Below are positions 1-9,142 of a DNA stretch of 64,000 nucleotides, in pieces. The DNA comes from Pseudomonadota bacterium (lineage in GTDB: Bacteria > Pseudomonadota > Gammaproteobacteria > Eutrophobiales > Eutrophobiaceae), in assembly GCA_013112535.1 (NCBI GenBank), contig JABFGI010000002.1:248001-312000 (forward strand). Reading direction: 5' to 3'. Position 1 is the stretch's first letter; every line of letters begins with the position of its first letter. The translations under genes and the position numbers were made by a program. The notes under the pieces are model-generated. The model saw only the letters and a list, made by a program, of their open reading frames with translations, was not told the DNA's origin and ran no database searches.

Positions 1-124
1 TCCAAATTGATGACACCTGATCTGGTACAAGAGGTAAACCCAAAGTTTTAACTTTGGCATACATTAATCCCAGACTGGTACAGACCAGTAGCATACAGAA
101 TATTTTAACGTTTAGATCGCGCAT
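1..124 (-). CDS. Inactive transglutaminase / 7TM protein, N-terminal fragment
   Basis: Reading down from an ATG at 124 gives 41 codons that run off the left edge. The product begins with a hydrophobic segment (residues 7-22) followed by KTLGLPLVPDQ and SSIW. This matches my recollection of the start of the inactive-transglutaminase proteins fused to seven transmembrane helices (typically a single helix, then a (V/T)LG(F/L)PL(L/V)P motif). In many gammaproteobacteria that gene follows a retropepsin-like zinc protease gene and precedes a RimK-like glutamate ligase gene. The gene at 175-714 is exactly such a protease, 50 bp upstream on the same strand, so the context supports the call. Only the N-terminus is visible. 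The identification rests on the short motif plus synteny. Confidence 0.6.
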   Translation of the reverse strand, partial: MRDLNVKIFCMLLVCTSLGLMYAKVKTLGLPLVPDQVSSIW

Positions 125-174
125 CTGAGCAGCATATCAGCTTAACAGTACAAACACGCAATTATATGTGAGGA

Positions 175-714
175 TTACTCCGCATGTAAGCAAGATTTGC
201 TTGACGTGAATGTTTTTGCCGGATCGACAATCACGTTTTCTTTTAGAGTACGACGCCCTAACAAAAGTGGATAATGGAAACCAGAACGGTCGGCAAGTGT
301 AACAGGGGTAAGATAGCGTTTTCCATTTAAACAAATTTCGATTTCAACGACATAGCGGGAATTGCTTTCTCCGACATGTTCTTTAATTTTCGTTTCTTTA
401 ATAACAGGTCTTTCTACCCTTATCTCTCTTTCAACAGCTTGCGTCTTATTTTTTGGTTCGGTGATAGTAAACCTTACCCGAAGTTCATCATCAATCTGGT
501 ATGGCTCAATATTAGTTGCATGGATAGAACTAGTCAGTGCACCTGTATCAAGTTTTGCCCTTACTTTCATACCCCAAGGTTGAATATAAGCAGTTTCCAG
601 CCAGCCTAATACTTCAGGTTCCGCATTCACATGAGAATAAATAAAGAATAATAGAAACAGGAAAACAGATCGAAACATTTTTATAATCATTGACATAGTA
701 TAATTAAGTGCCAC
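175..714 (-). CDS. Retropepsin-like ATP-dependent zinc protease family protein (RimB-like, COG4067)
   Basis: This 179-residue protein has an N-terminal hydrophobic signal sequence (about residues 13-31, ending VNA), so the mature part is probably periplasmic. The domain starts with LGWLETAYI and contains AKLDTGALTSSIHA, the single retropepsin-type D-T-G-A active-site motif of the COG4067 family. The C-terminal part has YPLLLGRRTL, the second conserved block. Members usually occur with an inactive transglutaminase/7TM protein and a RimK-type ligase, as seen here at the left edge. Several in-frame ATGs exist in the first twelve codons. The start giving MIIKMFRSVF may be the real one, because the preceding residues do not fit a signal peptide n-region well. 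The biological role of the family is poorly defined. Confidence 0.8.
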   Translation of the reverse strand: MALNYTMSMIIKMFRSVFLFLLFFIYSHVNAEPEVLGWLETAYIQPWGMKVRAKLDTGALTSSIHATNIEPYQIDDELRVRFTITEPKNKTQAVEREIRVERPVIKETKIKEHVGESNSRYVVEIEICLNGKRYLTPVTLADRSGFHYPLLLGRRTLKENVIVDPAKTFTSSKSCLHAE

Positions 715-746
715 TATTGAAACAAAAGTTCATAATTCTTTCCTTC

Positions 747-782
747 AAAAAAATACCCTTAATATATTGCAATATAAAGGGT
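747..782 (-). terminator. Intrinsic terminator downstream of typA
   Basis: Read on the minus strand, TACCCTT pairs with AAGGGTA around a self-complementary ATATTGCAATAT core, and the hairpin is followed directly by seven Ts. It lies about 50 bp past the typA stop codon and before the next minus-strand gene, so it should separate the two transcripts. Confidence 0.7.
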
Positions 783-834
783 AACTTTGTTTTTCAATTC
801 ATGAAGTAATTCTAATCTTAACGGTCGATATATT

Positions 835-2652
835 TTATCCCGCTTTTCTAGAAGCTGACTTTCTTTCATGTTCTTTTAAATATTTTTTACGAATGCGAAT
901 TGAGTTTGGTGTGACTTCTACCAATTCATCATCATCAATAAACTCCAGTGCCTGCTCCAGACTCATTCTTATTGGCGGAGTAAGGACAATATTTTCATCT
1001 GTTCCAGAAGCACGAACATTAGTTAACTGCTTACCTTTTAAGGCATTAACCACCAGATCATTATCTCGTGAATGGATACCTACGATCATACCTTCATAAA
1101 TATCCTCCGCATGACCGACAAATAATTTACCGCGCTCCTGTAGATTAAATAAGGAATAGCCTGCGGCCTTACCCTGACCGTTTGAGATCAATACACCGTT
1201 ATTACGTTGTCCAATACCCAAGGCCTGGTAAGGACCATAATGATCAAATACGTTATACAATAGTCCGGTACCTGAAGTGAGTGTTAAGAATTCTGTACGA
1301 AATCCAATTAAACCTCGTGCAGGGATAATGTATTCCAGACGTACCCTGCCCTTACCATCCGGTTGCATGTTCTTTAAATCACCACGACGTTCACCCAGTT
1401 TTTCCATAACTGCGCCCTGATGCTCAGCTTCGATATCAACAGTTAATTGCTCATATGGCTCTTCTTTTTGATCACCAACTTCATGAACAATAACTTGTGG
1501 TCGACCTACAGCAAGTTCATATCCTTCACGTCGCATGGTTTCAATCAAAACAGATATATGTAATTCACCTCGACCGGAAACACGATACTTATCGGCGTCT
1601 TCCGTTGTCTCTACTCTCAAGGCAACATTGGTTTTTAATTCCTGTTGTAGTCGATCCCAGATATTACGGCTGGTAACATACTTGCCTTCCTTACCTGCGA
1701 AAGGAGAAGTATTTGGTTGAAAAGTCATACTAATAGTGGGTTCATCAACTGTTAATGCCGGCAATGCTTCAATATTTTCAGGATCGCAAAGCGTGTCTGA
1801 AATGTTTAATGGGTCAAGTCCGGCTATAGCAACAATGTCACCTGCTGATGCGGAATCAACTTCAATACGATCCAGGCCCAGAAAACTATAAACCTGTGAT
1901 ATTTTACCCTTACGTGATTTACCTTCAGCATCGACTACTCCAATCGGCATACCACTTTTTATGGTGCCTCGCTTAACGCGACCTACACCAATAATTCCAA
2001 CATAACTATTGTAATCAAGCGTTGAGACTTGCATTTGCAAAGAACCTTCTTCATCAACATCCGGGGCGGTAACCTGATTCACGATGGTTTCAAATAATGG
2101 CGTCATATCGCCTTCGCGAACATCCTCTTCCAGTCCGGCATAACCTCCGAGAGCCGAAGCATAAACAACAGGAAAGTCGAGCTGTTCATCAGTAGCGCCT
2201 AACTTATCGAACAAGTCAAAGGTTTGATCCAATACCCAATGTGCTCTCGAACCATCACGATCGATCTTATTTATCACGACAATGGGTTTAAAACCCATCG
2301 CAAAGGCCTTTTGCGTAACAAAACGTGTTTGCGGCATAGGACCATCAACGGCATCGACCAGAAGTAAAACAGAATCGACCATCGATAAAACGCGTTCTAC
2401 TTCTCCACCAAAATCAGCGTGTCCCGGTGTATCGACAATATTAATTCGATAATCATTCCAGCGAATAGCTGTATTCTTGGAAAGTATGGTAATTCCACGT
2501 TCTTTTTCCAATTCATTTGAATCCATCATGCGTTCGGTTGGCGCTGCACGAGAATCAAGTGTGCCTGATTGCTCTAACAGTTTATCCACCAGAGTTGTTT
2601 TACCATGGTCAACATGAGCGATAATCGCGATATTACGGAGTTTCTGGGTCAC
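835..2652 (-). CDS. typA: Ribosome-associated GTPase BipA/TypA
   Basis: This 605-residue translational GTPase of the EF-G superfamily acts on 70S ribosomes and helps 50S assembly and stress adaptation. The G1 loop [10 protein letters not shown] is at residues 12-21, G3 is [12 protein letters not shown] near 74 and G4 is NKID near 128. EF-Tu domain 2, EF-G domains III/V and the BipA-specific C-terminal domain follow ([18 protein letters not shown], then [17 protein letters not shown]). The length matches the family. The start is a GTG at 2652, giving [10 protein letters not shown], with GAGG ten bases upstream. The gene is probably transcribed alone: a terminator follows it, and a divergent gene starts at 2806. 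Confidence 0.97.
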   Translation of the reverse strand: MTQKLRNIAIIAHVDHGKTTLVDKLLEQSGTLDSRAAPTERMMDSNELEKERGITILSKNTAIRWNDYRINIVDTPGHADFGGEVERVLSMVDSVLLLVDAVDGPMPQTRFVTQKAFAMGFKPIVVINKIDRDGSRAHWVLDQTFDLFDKLGATDEQLDFPVVYASALGGYAGLEEDVREGDMTPLFETIVNQVTAPDVDEEGSLQMQVSTLDYNSYVGIIGVGRVKRGTIKSGMPIGVVDAEGKSRKGKISQVYSFLGLDRIEVDSASAGDIVAIAGLDPLNISDTLCDPENIEALPALTVDEPTISMTFQPNTSPFAGKEGKYVTSRNIWDRLQQELKTNVALRVETTEDADKYRVSGRGELHISVLIETMRREGYELAVGRPQVIVHEVGDQKEEPYEQLTVDIEAEHQGAVMEKLGERRGDLKNMQPDGKGRVRLEYIIPARGLIGFRTEFLTLTSGTGLLYNVFDHYGPYQALGIGQRNNGVLISNGQGKAAGYSLFNLQERGKLFVGHAEDIYEGMIVGIHSRDNDLVVNALKGKQLTNVRASGTDENIVLTPPIRMSLEQALEFIDDDELVEVTPNSIRIRKKYLKEHERKSASRKAG

Positions 2653-2805
2653 TTTGAGGATGCCTCGGACAAAAAGCGGGCATTATACAGAGAGAATTTA
2701 AAAAGTAGATGGATTTCTGTTGCTAATATGCCAAATAAAGCAATGTTTAATTTAAGTCAGAAGCTGTACTAAAAACATGAATAATAGATAATAGTACAAA
2801 TCTTT

Positions 2806-3627
2806 ATGAATTCAGAGACATACAAAACTTTATTTTACAAAAAGTCAGTAATAACACTTCTGTTATTATCGTATCTCATTAGTATCAATATACTGGCAGG
2901 CTATATTGCAGTTTGGCTCAAATTTCCTTCTTTATGGGGAAATAGCCAGATTTTTCTGGATTATGCGATGCCTTTTGGTTTGACCTGGGCACTGGCTCAT
3001 TGGCCATCTATGGTGTTACTCAGTATCCCTTTACTACTACTACCACATTGGAATGCAAAGTCGATACAACGATTCAGGCTCATCTGTTTATGCTTATTTT
3101 TTATATTAATCTACGGTGTTATTGAAAAAATTCCTTTTGCACTTTTTCCAGCTGTTGACCTGTTTGTCGCCTTGTTTTTTAGCTTGATTATTGTTCCTCC
3201 TGACTATAAAGAAAACCCAAAGTTAGTCATTAGTCTTTTAATATTTTTTTCGTTTATATTATTCAGTTGTTCATATTACATATATTCCAAATGGCAACAC
3301 CAGGTTCCGGAAATTATAAAGTCGAACTTGATGAGTGGACTCTTCGAATTAAAAGAGATTAAGGTTGATACTAATTATAAAAAAATGATCTTTTCCATAG
3401 AATTAAAACAAAAGATTCCACAAGAAAATGTTTGTCAGAGTGCAATCAAGATGAGTTCGGCATTATTTAATTCTTATCAGTTCGATAAGTCGTATAAAAA
3501 GATTGCTTATATCATCTTTAACTCGAAACAGACTGGAAACAGAGAACCACCCTATCCTCTTGGTGAACTTGAACAATATGAAGAAAAAGGAATTTTACAA
3601 ATTGGCTGCTATTTAAAGTATAAATAA
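2806..3627 (+). CDS. Polytopic membrane protein of unknown function
   Basis: I do not recognise this 273-residue protein. It has about five hydrophobic segments in the first 160 residues (near 15-35, 60-80, 92-108, 113-131 and 140-158). A hydrophilic C-terminal domain of about 110 residues follows, rich in lysine and with cysteines in NVCQSA and IGCYLKYK. Basic loops next to the helices suggest an inner-membrane protein, but which side the C-terminal domain faces cannot be decided by eye. It is divergent from typA and convergent with the metzincin-like gene at 3630, with only 2 bp between the stop codons. No terminator is visible in that gap. Confidence 0.7.
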   Translation: MNSETYKTLFYKKSVITLLLLSYLISINILAGYIAVWLKFPSLWGNSQIFLDYAMPFGLTWALAHWPSMVLLSIPLLLLPHWNAKSIQRFRLICLCLFFILIYGVIEKIPFALFPAVDLFVALFFSLIIVPPDYKENPKLVISLLIFFSFILFSCSYYIYSKWQHQVPEIIKSNLMSGLFELKEIKVDTNYKKMIFSIELKQKIPQENVCQSAIKMSSALFNSYQFDKSYKKIAYIIFNSKQTGNREPPYPLGELEQYEEKGILQIGCYLKYK

Positions 3628-3629
3628 TA

Positions 3630-4412
3630 TTATTTATATTTAAGCCAATTAATTTCAATCGCTGTTGCTTCGCCAAGAACAACCTGTTTTAGTTTTTCTG
3701 GCTGTTTAGCCTCACTTTCATCTATCGCAATTCGTCCTGCCATGATCTCGGCTTTCTTCTGTGGGTACAACGGATTTTGCTCCGGATCAGCATAACCTAT
3801 GGGATATATGGGCTGGATTGTCTTTGGGTCATATTTATCTATCGCGCCGACAGTATGCAATAATTCATGCGTAATAATGACATGGTTCTCCTTTTTCATG
3901 TCCTGACTGGCATAGGCATTGACGATACCAATGAGTCCTTTTTGCAAGCCCAGTGAATGATCAACTCTTTTTATTTTTTTCGGATCAAAATATAAAACAA
4001 AAATTTGAATATCTTCCGGATAGGGATAGTTATCATTTTTCCAGGCCCAGTAACGAAGCTTTAAACTCCAAAGCATAATTGATAATTTTGAATCACTACG
4101 CGGTGGTCTTGGTGGCTTATCTGTCAATTCACCAGCAAACGAAACGTCAACCGGCTTTTTTAATGCCAGGTTATACTTTTTTGCTTCCCTTTGAAAAAAT
4201 TCTTCGATATCAATAAAATCACTGTTTTCAATTTTATCAATATATTCTTGAGTTGCAGCACGTCCATCCGCATTGATTGCGTAAACAACTACTTCCAGCG
4301 ATTTATCCCAATCTGTTGTTCTCGCCTTATTCAACCAGGTGCCAACTGCCACCATAAATAGTATGTATAAGAGTAATAATGTCCTAATTTTCCTGAAAAT
4401 TTTATTTGACAT
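3630..4412 (-). CDS. Membrane-anchored putative metzincin-like metalloprotease
   Basis: This 260-residue protein has one N-terminal transmembrane helix (about residues 11-26) and a hydrophilic remainder, so it is probably anchored with its body in the periplasm. Residues 182-192 read HELLHTVGAID, which fits the zinc-binding pattern HExxHxxGxxD (His182, Glu183, His186, Asp192). An IMAG sequence about 30 residues further on could be the methionine turn typical of metzincins. Snapalysins also use Asp as third ligand, but overall similarity to a named peptidase family is not evident to me. The substrate is unknown. Codon use and composition look like those of the neighbours. Confidence 0.65.
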   Translation of the reverse strand: MSNKIFRKIRTLLLLYILFMVAVGTWLNKARTTDWDKSLEVVVYAINADGRAATQEYIDKIENSDFIDIEEFFQREAKKYNLALKKPVDVSFAGELTDKPPRPPRSDSKLSIMLWSLKLRYWAWKNDNYPYPEDIQIFVLYFDPKKIKRVDHSLGLQKGLIGIVNAYASQDMKKENHVIITHELLHTVGAIDKYDPKTIQPIYPIGYADPEQNPLYPQKKAEIMAGRIAIDESEAKQPEKLKQVVLGEATAIEINWLKYK

Positions 4413-4573
4413 AATAGACCTGAATGCAACTCTAATTTTAAAAATTATCCGTTAGAAATGAGTGAGTAATATTTATTGTTTGTTATTATGCTACTTTAAA
4501 TATTATGAGTTAACATTAATTTAGTAATTATACTTTCATTGAATCTATTTAAGTACTAAACAATATTATTAAT

Positions 4574-6823
4574 ATGAGCACTATGCTGCACAACTTCTTT
4601 CAAAGACTTAGACATCAGTTCCCGCTTATTGTCATAACACTCCTTATAACAGTTGCATTGCTTGTAGAAAAAACGGATGTATATGACTGGCCTGTTATCG
4701 ATGACGCAGAAAATTTTTTATATGACCTTCGCGTAATTACCACCATGCCAAATGATGTTGATAATCGCATAGTTATTGTGGATATTGATGAAAAAAGTCT
4801 TCGTGAGATCGGTCGCTGGCCGTGGAGTCGAAACAATGTCACAAGATTAATTGATACATTATTTGATGATTATGATATCACGCTACTTGGTTTTGATATT
4901 GTATTTCCAGAACCCGATCACAGCTCAGGATTAAATGTTCTAAAAGCTCTGGGGCAAAATCAGTTAGCCAATAACAATGAATTTAAAAAAGCTATTTCAG
5001 AACTGGAGCCCGAATTAAACTACGACCGATTATTAGCAGAAAGCATCGAAAAAAATCAGGTTGTTTTAGGCTATTATTTTAAACATGGCTTTGCGGGAGA
5101 TAATGCCACTAATAATGGAGTGTTACCCAAACCCGCTTTAGATAAAGAATTATTCGAAAATACAACTGTTAAAGCACGTCCAGCTGGTGGCTACAGTGCA
5201 AATATAGATACTTTACAAAGAGCCGCACTTGATGCCGGTCATTTTTCTCCCTGGATAGATCCGGATGGCGTTATTCGACGCGTTCCCATGCTTTATCAAT
5301 ATGAAGGTAATTATTACGAAGCTTTAGCTCTGGTTATGGTCAGACAGTTATTGGAAGTTGAGAATACAGAACCGATATTTGAAAATAGTTCGAGTAACTA
5401 TCGAAGTCTTGAAAACCTGTCACTTGAGTTTATTGATATTCCCGTAGACAAGCATATTCAGGCATTAGTACCTTACCGGGGATTTGAAAAGAATTATCCG
5501 TATATTTCTGCTACTGATATTATTCATGGAAGAACAGATAAAGCGATACTGAAAGATGCCATTATACTTGTAGGCACAACAGTACCGGGATTGTATGATT
5601 TACGGACAACCCCGGTGAAAAAACAGTATCCAGGTGTTGAAATTCATGCAAACCTGATTTCAGGTATTTTAGATGCAAATATTAAAAAAAGTCCGGCATA
5701 TATCCAGGGAGTTGAACTTACACAGCTTTTACTAATTGGATTACTACTAACGCTTACACTTCCATTGTTAAGTCCACTCTGGGCAGCATTGTTTAGCATC
5801 ATACTTACAATTGTTGTTATCAGTATTAACTTAATGTTCTGGCAAATAGCCAACCTGGTGCTACCGCTTGCCAGCAGCGTGTTACTGATATTGATTTTAT
5901 TTATTGCCAATATGTCTTACGGTTTTTTTATTGAACGACGCGGCAAACTGCAAATTGCTTCTACATTTGGACAATATATCCCGCCGGAATTAATTGATGA
6001 AATGAACTTCAACCCTGATTCGTATACTTTGGATGCAGAGAATAGGGAAATGACAGTATTATTTTCTGATGTCAGAAGTTTTACGACAATTTCTGAAGGA
6101 TTAGAACCGGAAGAATTATCTAATTTGATGAACGCCTATTTAACACCCATGACAAAACTTATACATGAAAATCGTGGAACCATTGATAAATACATAGGTG
6201 ATGCCATCATGGCTTTTTGGGGGGCACCTGTCGATAACACTGAACATGCCCGTTTTGCGTTAAAGACGGCAATGGAAATGCTGGAAAGAATGGAAGCGCT
6301 TAGGCTTGAATTTAAAGAAAGAGGATGGCCGGAACTGCACATAGGTGTTGGCCTTAACACTGGAGTGATGAGCGTTGGTAATATGGGCTCTGAATTCAGA
6401 TTATCGTATACCGTACTGGGCGATCCAGTAAATCTGGGATCAAGACTGGAAGGTCTTACCAAATCTTACGGAGTTGAGCTTGTTGTCAGTGAAACGACTA
6501 AACAAGCTGTTCCTGAGTACATTTATCGTGAACTGGACTATGTAAAAGTAAAAGGTAAAGATAAACCGGTAGCTATCTATGAACCCGTTTCTCTTGAAAA
6601 AGAAATTAGTGCAGAAGAAATAAAAGAAATAGAAAAAGCTGAAAAGGCATTAATTGCATACCGGCAACAGGATTGGGAACAGGCAGAAAAATTATTTCAA
6701 CTATTGCAACAAATTTCTCCCTCTCGGATGTTATATGATATTTATCTAGAACGAATTGCACACTTCAAGAAACATCCACCAGGAGCAAATTGGGACGGGG
6801 TATACACATTTACGACAAAATAA
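4574..6823 (+). CDS. CHASE2-domain class III adenylate cyclase
   Basis: This 749-residue membrane sensor is predicted to make cAMP. An N-terminal helix (about 16-33) leads into a periplasmic CHASE2 sensor domain (about 40-365, including IVIVDIDEKSL and GRWPWSR). Three closely spaced C-terminal helices follow (about 375-450), then a cytoplasmic class III cyclase domain (about 480-670). The metal-binding aspartates are in LFSDVRSF and IGDAIMAFW. DKYIGD and LGDPVNLGSRLE carry the substrate-specifying Lys/Asp and the catalytic Asn/Arg typical of adenylate rather than guanylate cyclases. The last 70 residues are a charged helical tail. It heads a co-directional group with a barrel gene 31 bp downstream, a FecR gene and a hydrolase gene. 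Confidence 0.92.
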   Translation: MSTMLHNFFQRLRHQFPLIVITLLITVALLVEKTDVYDWPVIDDAENFLYDLRVITTMPNDVDNRIVIVDIDEKSLREIGRWPWSRNNVTRLIDTLFDDYDITLLGFDIVFPEPDHSSGLNVLKALGQNQLANNNEFKKAISELEPELNYDRLLAESIEKNQVVLGYYFKHGFAGDNATNNGVLPKPALDKELFENTTVKARPAGGYSANIDTLQRAALDAGHFSPWIDPDGVIRRVPMLYQYEGNYYEALALVMVRQLLEVENTEPIFENSSSNYRSLENLSLEFIDIPVDKHIQALVPYRGFEKNYPYISATDIIHGRTDKAILKDAIILVGTTVPGLYDLRTTPVKKQYPGVEIHANLISGILDANIKKSPAYIQGVELTQLLLIGLLLTLTLPLLSPLWAALFSIILTIVVISINLMFWQIANLVLPLASSVLLILILFIANMSYGFFIERRGKLQIASTFGQYIPPELIDEMNFNPDSYTLDAENREMTVLFSDVRSFTTISEGLEPEELSNLMNAYLTPMTKLIHENRGTIDKYIGDAIMAFWGAPVDNTEHARFALKTAMEMLERMEALRLEFKERGWPELHIGVGLNTGVMSVGNMGSEFRLSYTVLGDPVNLGSRLEGLTKSYGVELVVSETTKQAVPEYIYRELDYVKVKGKDKPVAIYEPVSLEKEISAEEIKEIEKAEKALIAYRQQDWEQAEKLFQLLQQISPSRMLYDIYLERIAHFKKHPPGANWDGVYTFTTK

Positions 6824-6854
6824 ACCCTGTTCCTTAAATGGAAGATAATTTAAT

Positions 6855-8282
6855 ATGTCTGTTAGAAAATTATTTATTTCTACATTAAACATCATGCGTA
6901 AACCTGTATTTTATATACTTTTATTATCTCTCTTATCTGGTAAAGCCTTTGCTACAGATATTTCAGGAACCTACTCAGGTACTATCAATATTACAAGATC
7001 ATCATGTGTAAATCCTGCTGATGACGGTAATGATATTGCGACACTTACATTAACGCTGTCCGGACAAAGTAACGGTAATTTTATAGGCAACGGTACTGGT
7101 GTTGACAGTATGGGAACGGCAGCATTCGATATTAAAAACGGTACAACCAGCGGTTCGTCTTTTAACTTTAATTTTGATGTATCGGATATTGGTGGCCCAC
7201 CCGATGGTAGCGGTACAGCTTCAGGAACATTTTCCACCAGTTATCTAAATATATCCGGCGGTGGTTCTGATGATTGTATTTTTACTTTTTCCGGTATGTT
7301 AAATAAAACAACTGCCACGCTTACTGAAGCTACGGCAAGCAGCTCAGTGACGGATGCTGTTTTATTTAATACCCAAATCCAAAGTACGATTAATGATATT
7401 TCCGGACGTATTGGTGCCGCACTAAACAGTCTTCGCGCTAGCTTCACTCCTCGTTTTGGCGATAACCAGTTTAAGCTGGAAGGAATGACCGGTCTGAATG
7501 CGGGCGATGAATCTACTATACCTTATGGTATCTGGGGTAATTATTCATATACTGATTATGAAAATGATTTAAGTACGACTGCGTTTGACGGCACCAGTCA
7601 TAGTTTCATGGGTGGAATAGACTTTGGTGTTCTGGATAATGCGGTTATTGGCTTAGCCTTGGGTTTTGAGAATAGTGATATTGATACCACTTTTAATAAT
7701 GGTAATCAGAACACGGATAGTTTCACTATTGCACCATACTTCGGTGCCATTCTTGACGATGTACTTAGTGTTGATTTTAATCTGGGATATTCGAGAGTTG
7801 AATATGACCAGTTTCGTACTTTTGGTACAACCCGCATAACTAGTTCACCTCAAGCTGACCGTTGGTTTAGTGCCTTGAATCTAAATGCAATTAAATTTAT
7901 TGATAGATGGGTCATTAGTGGTCGCGTTGGTACTTTGTTTGCCAGCAGTGTTGTTGATAGCTTTACTGAAAGCAATGGAGTTGTTGTTGCAGAAAACCGC
8001 ACTAAAGTCGGTACTATGAGTATTGCTGGTGAGGTGGCTCATGGTTTTAATAACTATGAACCCTTTTTGAATCTTGCTTATAATTATGATTTTGCATTAG
8101 AAGATATTAGTACAGCGAACAACCCGCAACCGGAAAACGATAAAGATGATTTATTACTTACCACAGGCGTTCGCTTTTTTGAAAAATCAGGAATTACCGG
8201 GAACTTGGAATACAGTAAACGACTCTTAAGAGATGACTTTGATGAAGATCGTTTAAGCCTGACTGTAAGAATCGATTACTAA
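6855..8282 (+). CDS. Autotransporter-type outer-membrane beta-barrel protein
   Basis: This 475-residue protein has a signal peptide in a somewhat long leader; the hydrophobic core is about residues 17-31 and the likely cleavage is after AFA at about 34. Residues 35-150 form a Gly/Ser/Thr-rich beta passenger-like part with two cysteines. A helical linker follows (about 155-190). From about 205 to the end there are alternating amphipathic strands typical of an autotransporter barrel (WGNYSYTDYEND, IAPYFGAILDD, LNLAYNYDFAL), ending in an aromatic residue (VRIDY), the usual BAM recognition end. The ATG at 6855 has GGAAGAT about 8 bases upstream; an internal ATG at 6894 would give a shorter leader. 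It lies between the adenylate cyclase and FecR genes, suggesting a linked envelope-sensing role. Confidence 0.8.
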   Translation: MSVRKLFISTLNIMRKPVFYILLLSLLSGKAFATDISGTYSGTINITRSSCVNPADDGNDIATLTLTLSGQSNGNFIGNGTGVDSMGTAAFDIKNGTTSGSSFNFNFDVSDIGGPPDGSGTASGTFSTSYLNISGGGSDDCIFTFSGMLNKTTATLTEATASSSVTDAVLFNTQIQSTINDISGRIGAALNSLRASFTPRFGDNQFKLEGMTGLNAGDESTIPYGIWGNYSYTDYENDLSTTAFDGTSHSFMGGIDFGVLDNAVIGLALGFENSDIDTTFNNGNQNTDSFTIAPYFGAILDDVLSVDFNLGYSRVEYDQFRTFGTTRITSSPQADRWFSALNLNAIKFIDRWVISGRVGTLFASSVVDSFTESNGVVVAENRTKVGTMSIAGEVAHGFNNYEPFLNLAYNYDFALEDISTANNPQPENDKDDLLLTTGVRFFEKSGITGNLEYSKRLLRDDFDEDRLSLTVRIDY

Positions 8283-8334
8283 ATAACTATAGATGGTTAA
8301 GATCTGATATAGAAACCTTAAAGGATATAACGCT

Positions 8335-9066
8335 ATGATTTTTTTTAAACTTAATCAAAAAGAACACCTTACCTTATTTATCTTTATTTCTATGTTAATA
8401 GCGAGCATCTTGGTTTTTTTACCTCTAGCAAGTGTTCAGGCTAATACTGCTGACTCTGCGATCGGCAAGGTAATCAAGCTAGATGGTAAAGCCAGTGCCT
8501 CAACAGCTACAGACGAAAAACGCAATTTACGCGTTGGTTCCAGTATTTTTGAAAAGGATACCGTAGTAACTGAAAAGAAATCATCTGTGACAATATTGTT
8601 TAATGACAAAACACGTTTTGAAATAGGTCCAGAAGCAACTCTTGTAGCAAGTGAATTTAAATATAATAAAAAAGTTGATGAAGATTCTGTCGCTATTAGA
8701 GTGTTAAAAGGTTCATTTCGATTTATTACTGGCCTGGTAGCTAAAAACAAACCTGAAGCAATGGAAGTGAATACTGCTGTAGCAACTATTGGTATACGCG
8801 GTACTAATGTAGTTGGAGAAGCAAATTCAACTTCAGCAACCATTATCTTGATAGAACCAGAAGATTCTTCACGCAAAACAGCTATCGAAGTATCAAATAA
8901 ATTTGGCAGCGTCACTATTGATGAACCAGGCTATGGAACTGAAATTCCGGATGAATATAGTCCGCCATCACTTCCGCGTCGTATGCGTCTACAAACTATT
9001 AATAACATTATGCGTTCTATGCAAAATGTAAACAGAGTGAATATGCCAAGACCAAGGATGCCCTAG
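8335..9066 (+). CDS. FecR-domain protein
   Basis: This 243-residue protein has a long N-terminal hydrophobic segment (about 13-37) ending VQANTA, which is either a signal peptide or an anchor. A FecR domain follows (about 42-185): IGKVIKLDGKAS, RNLRVGSSIFEKDTV, SVTILFNDKTRFEIGPEATL, VLKGSFRFITGL, VNTAVATIGIRGT. This is the stand-alone type of FecR domain found in periplasmic proteins, not the sigma-regulator type with a cytoplasmic anti-sigma head. The C-terminal tail is Pro/Arg/Met rich. The RBS AAGGA lies ten bases before the ATG. The gene is 52 bp behind the barrel gene, and the next gene is read in an overlapping or directly abutting frame, so all are likely in one transcript. Its ligand is unknown. 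Confidence 0.85.
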   Translation: MIFFKLNQKEHLTLFIFISMLIASILVFLPLASVQANTADSAIGKVIKLDGKASASTATDEKRNLRVGSSIFEKDTVVTEKKSSVTILFNDKTRFEIGPEATLVASEFKYNKKVDEDSVAIRVLKGSFRFITGLVAKNKPEAMEVNTAVATIGIRGTNVVGEANSTSATIILIEPEDSSRKTAIEVSNKFGSVTIDEPGYGTEIPDEYSPPSLPRRMRLQTINNIMRSMQNVNRVNMPRPRMP

Positions 9067-9142
9067 GCTGATTATTATTCGTTTTTATATTAAAAAGATT
9101 CTTATATTTCGGAAAAATATTACTGTACTGCTGTTTTTCTTT

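Noticed and set aside
8436..8915. A 159-codon open frame antisense to the FecR gene
   Set aside because: The sense frame has a clear FecR domain, RBS and operon context; the antisense product has no recognisable feature.
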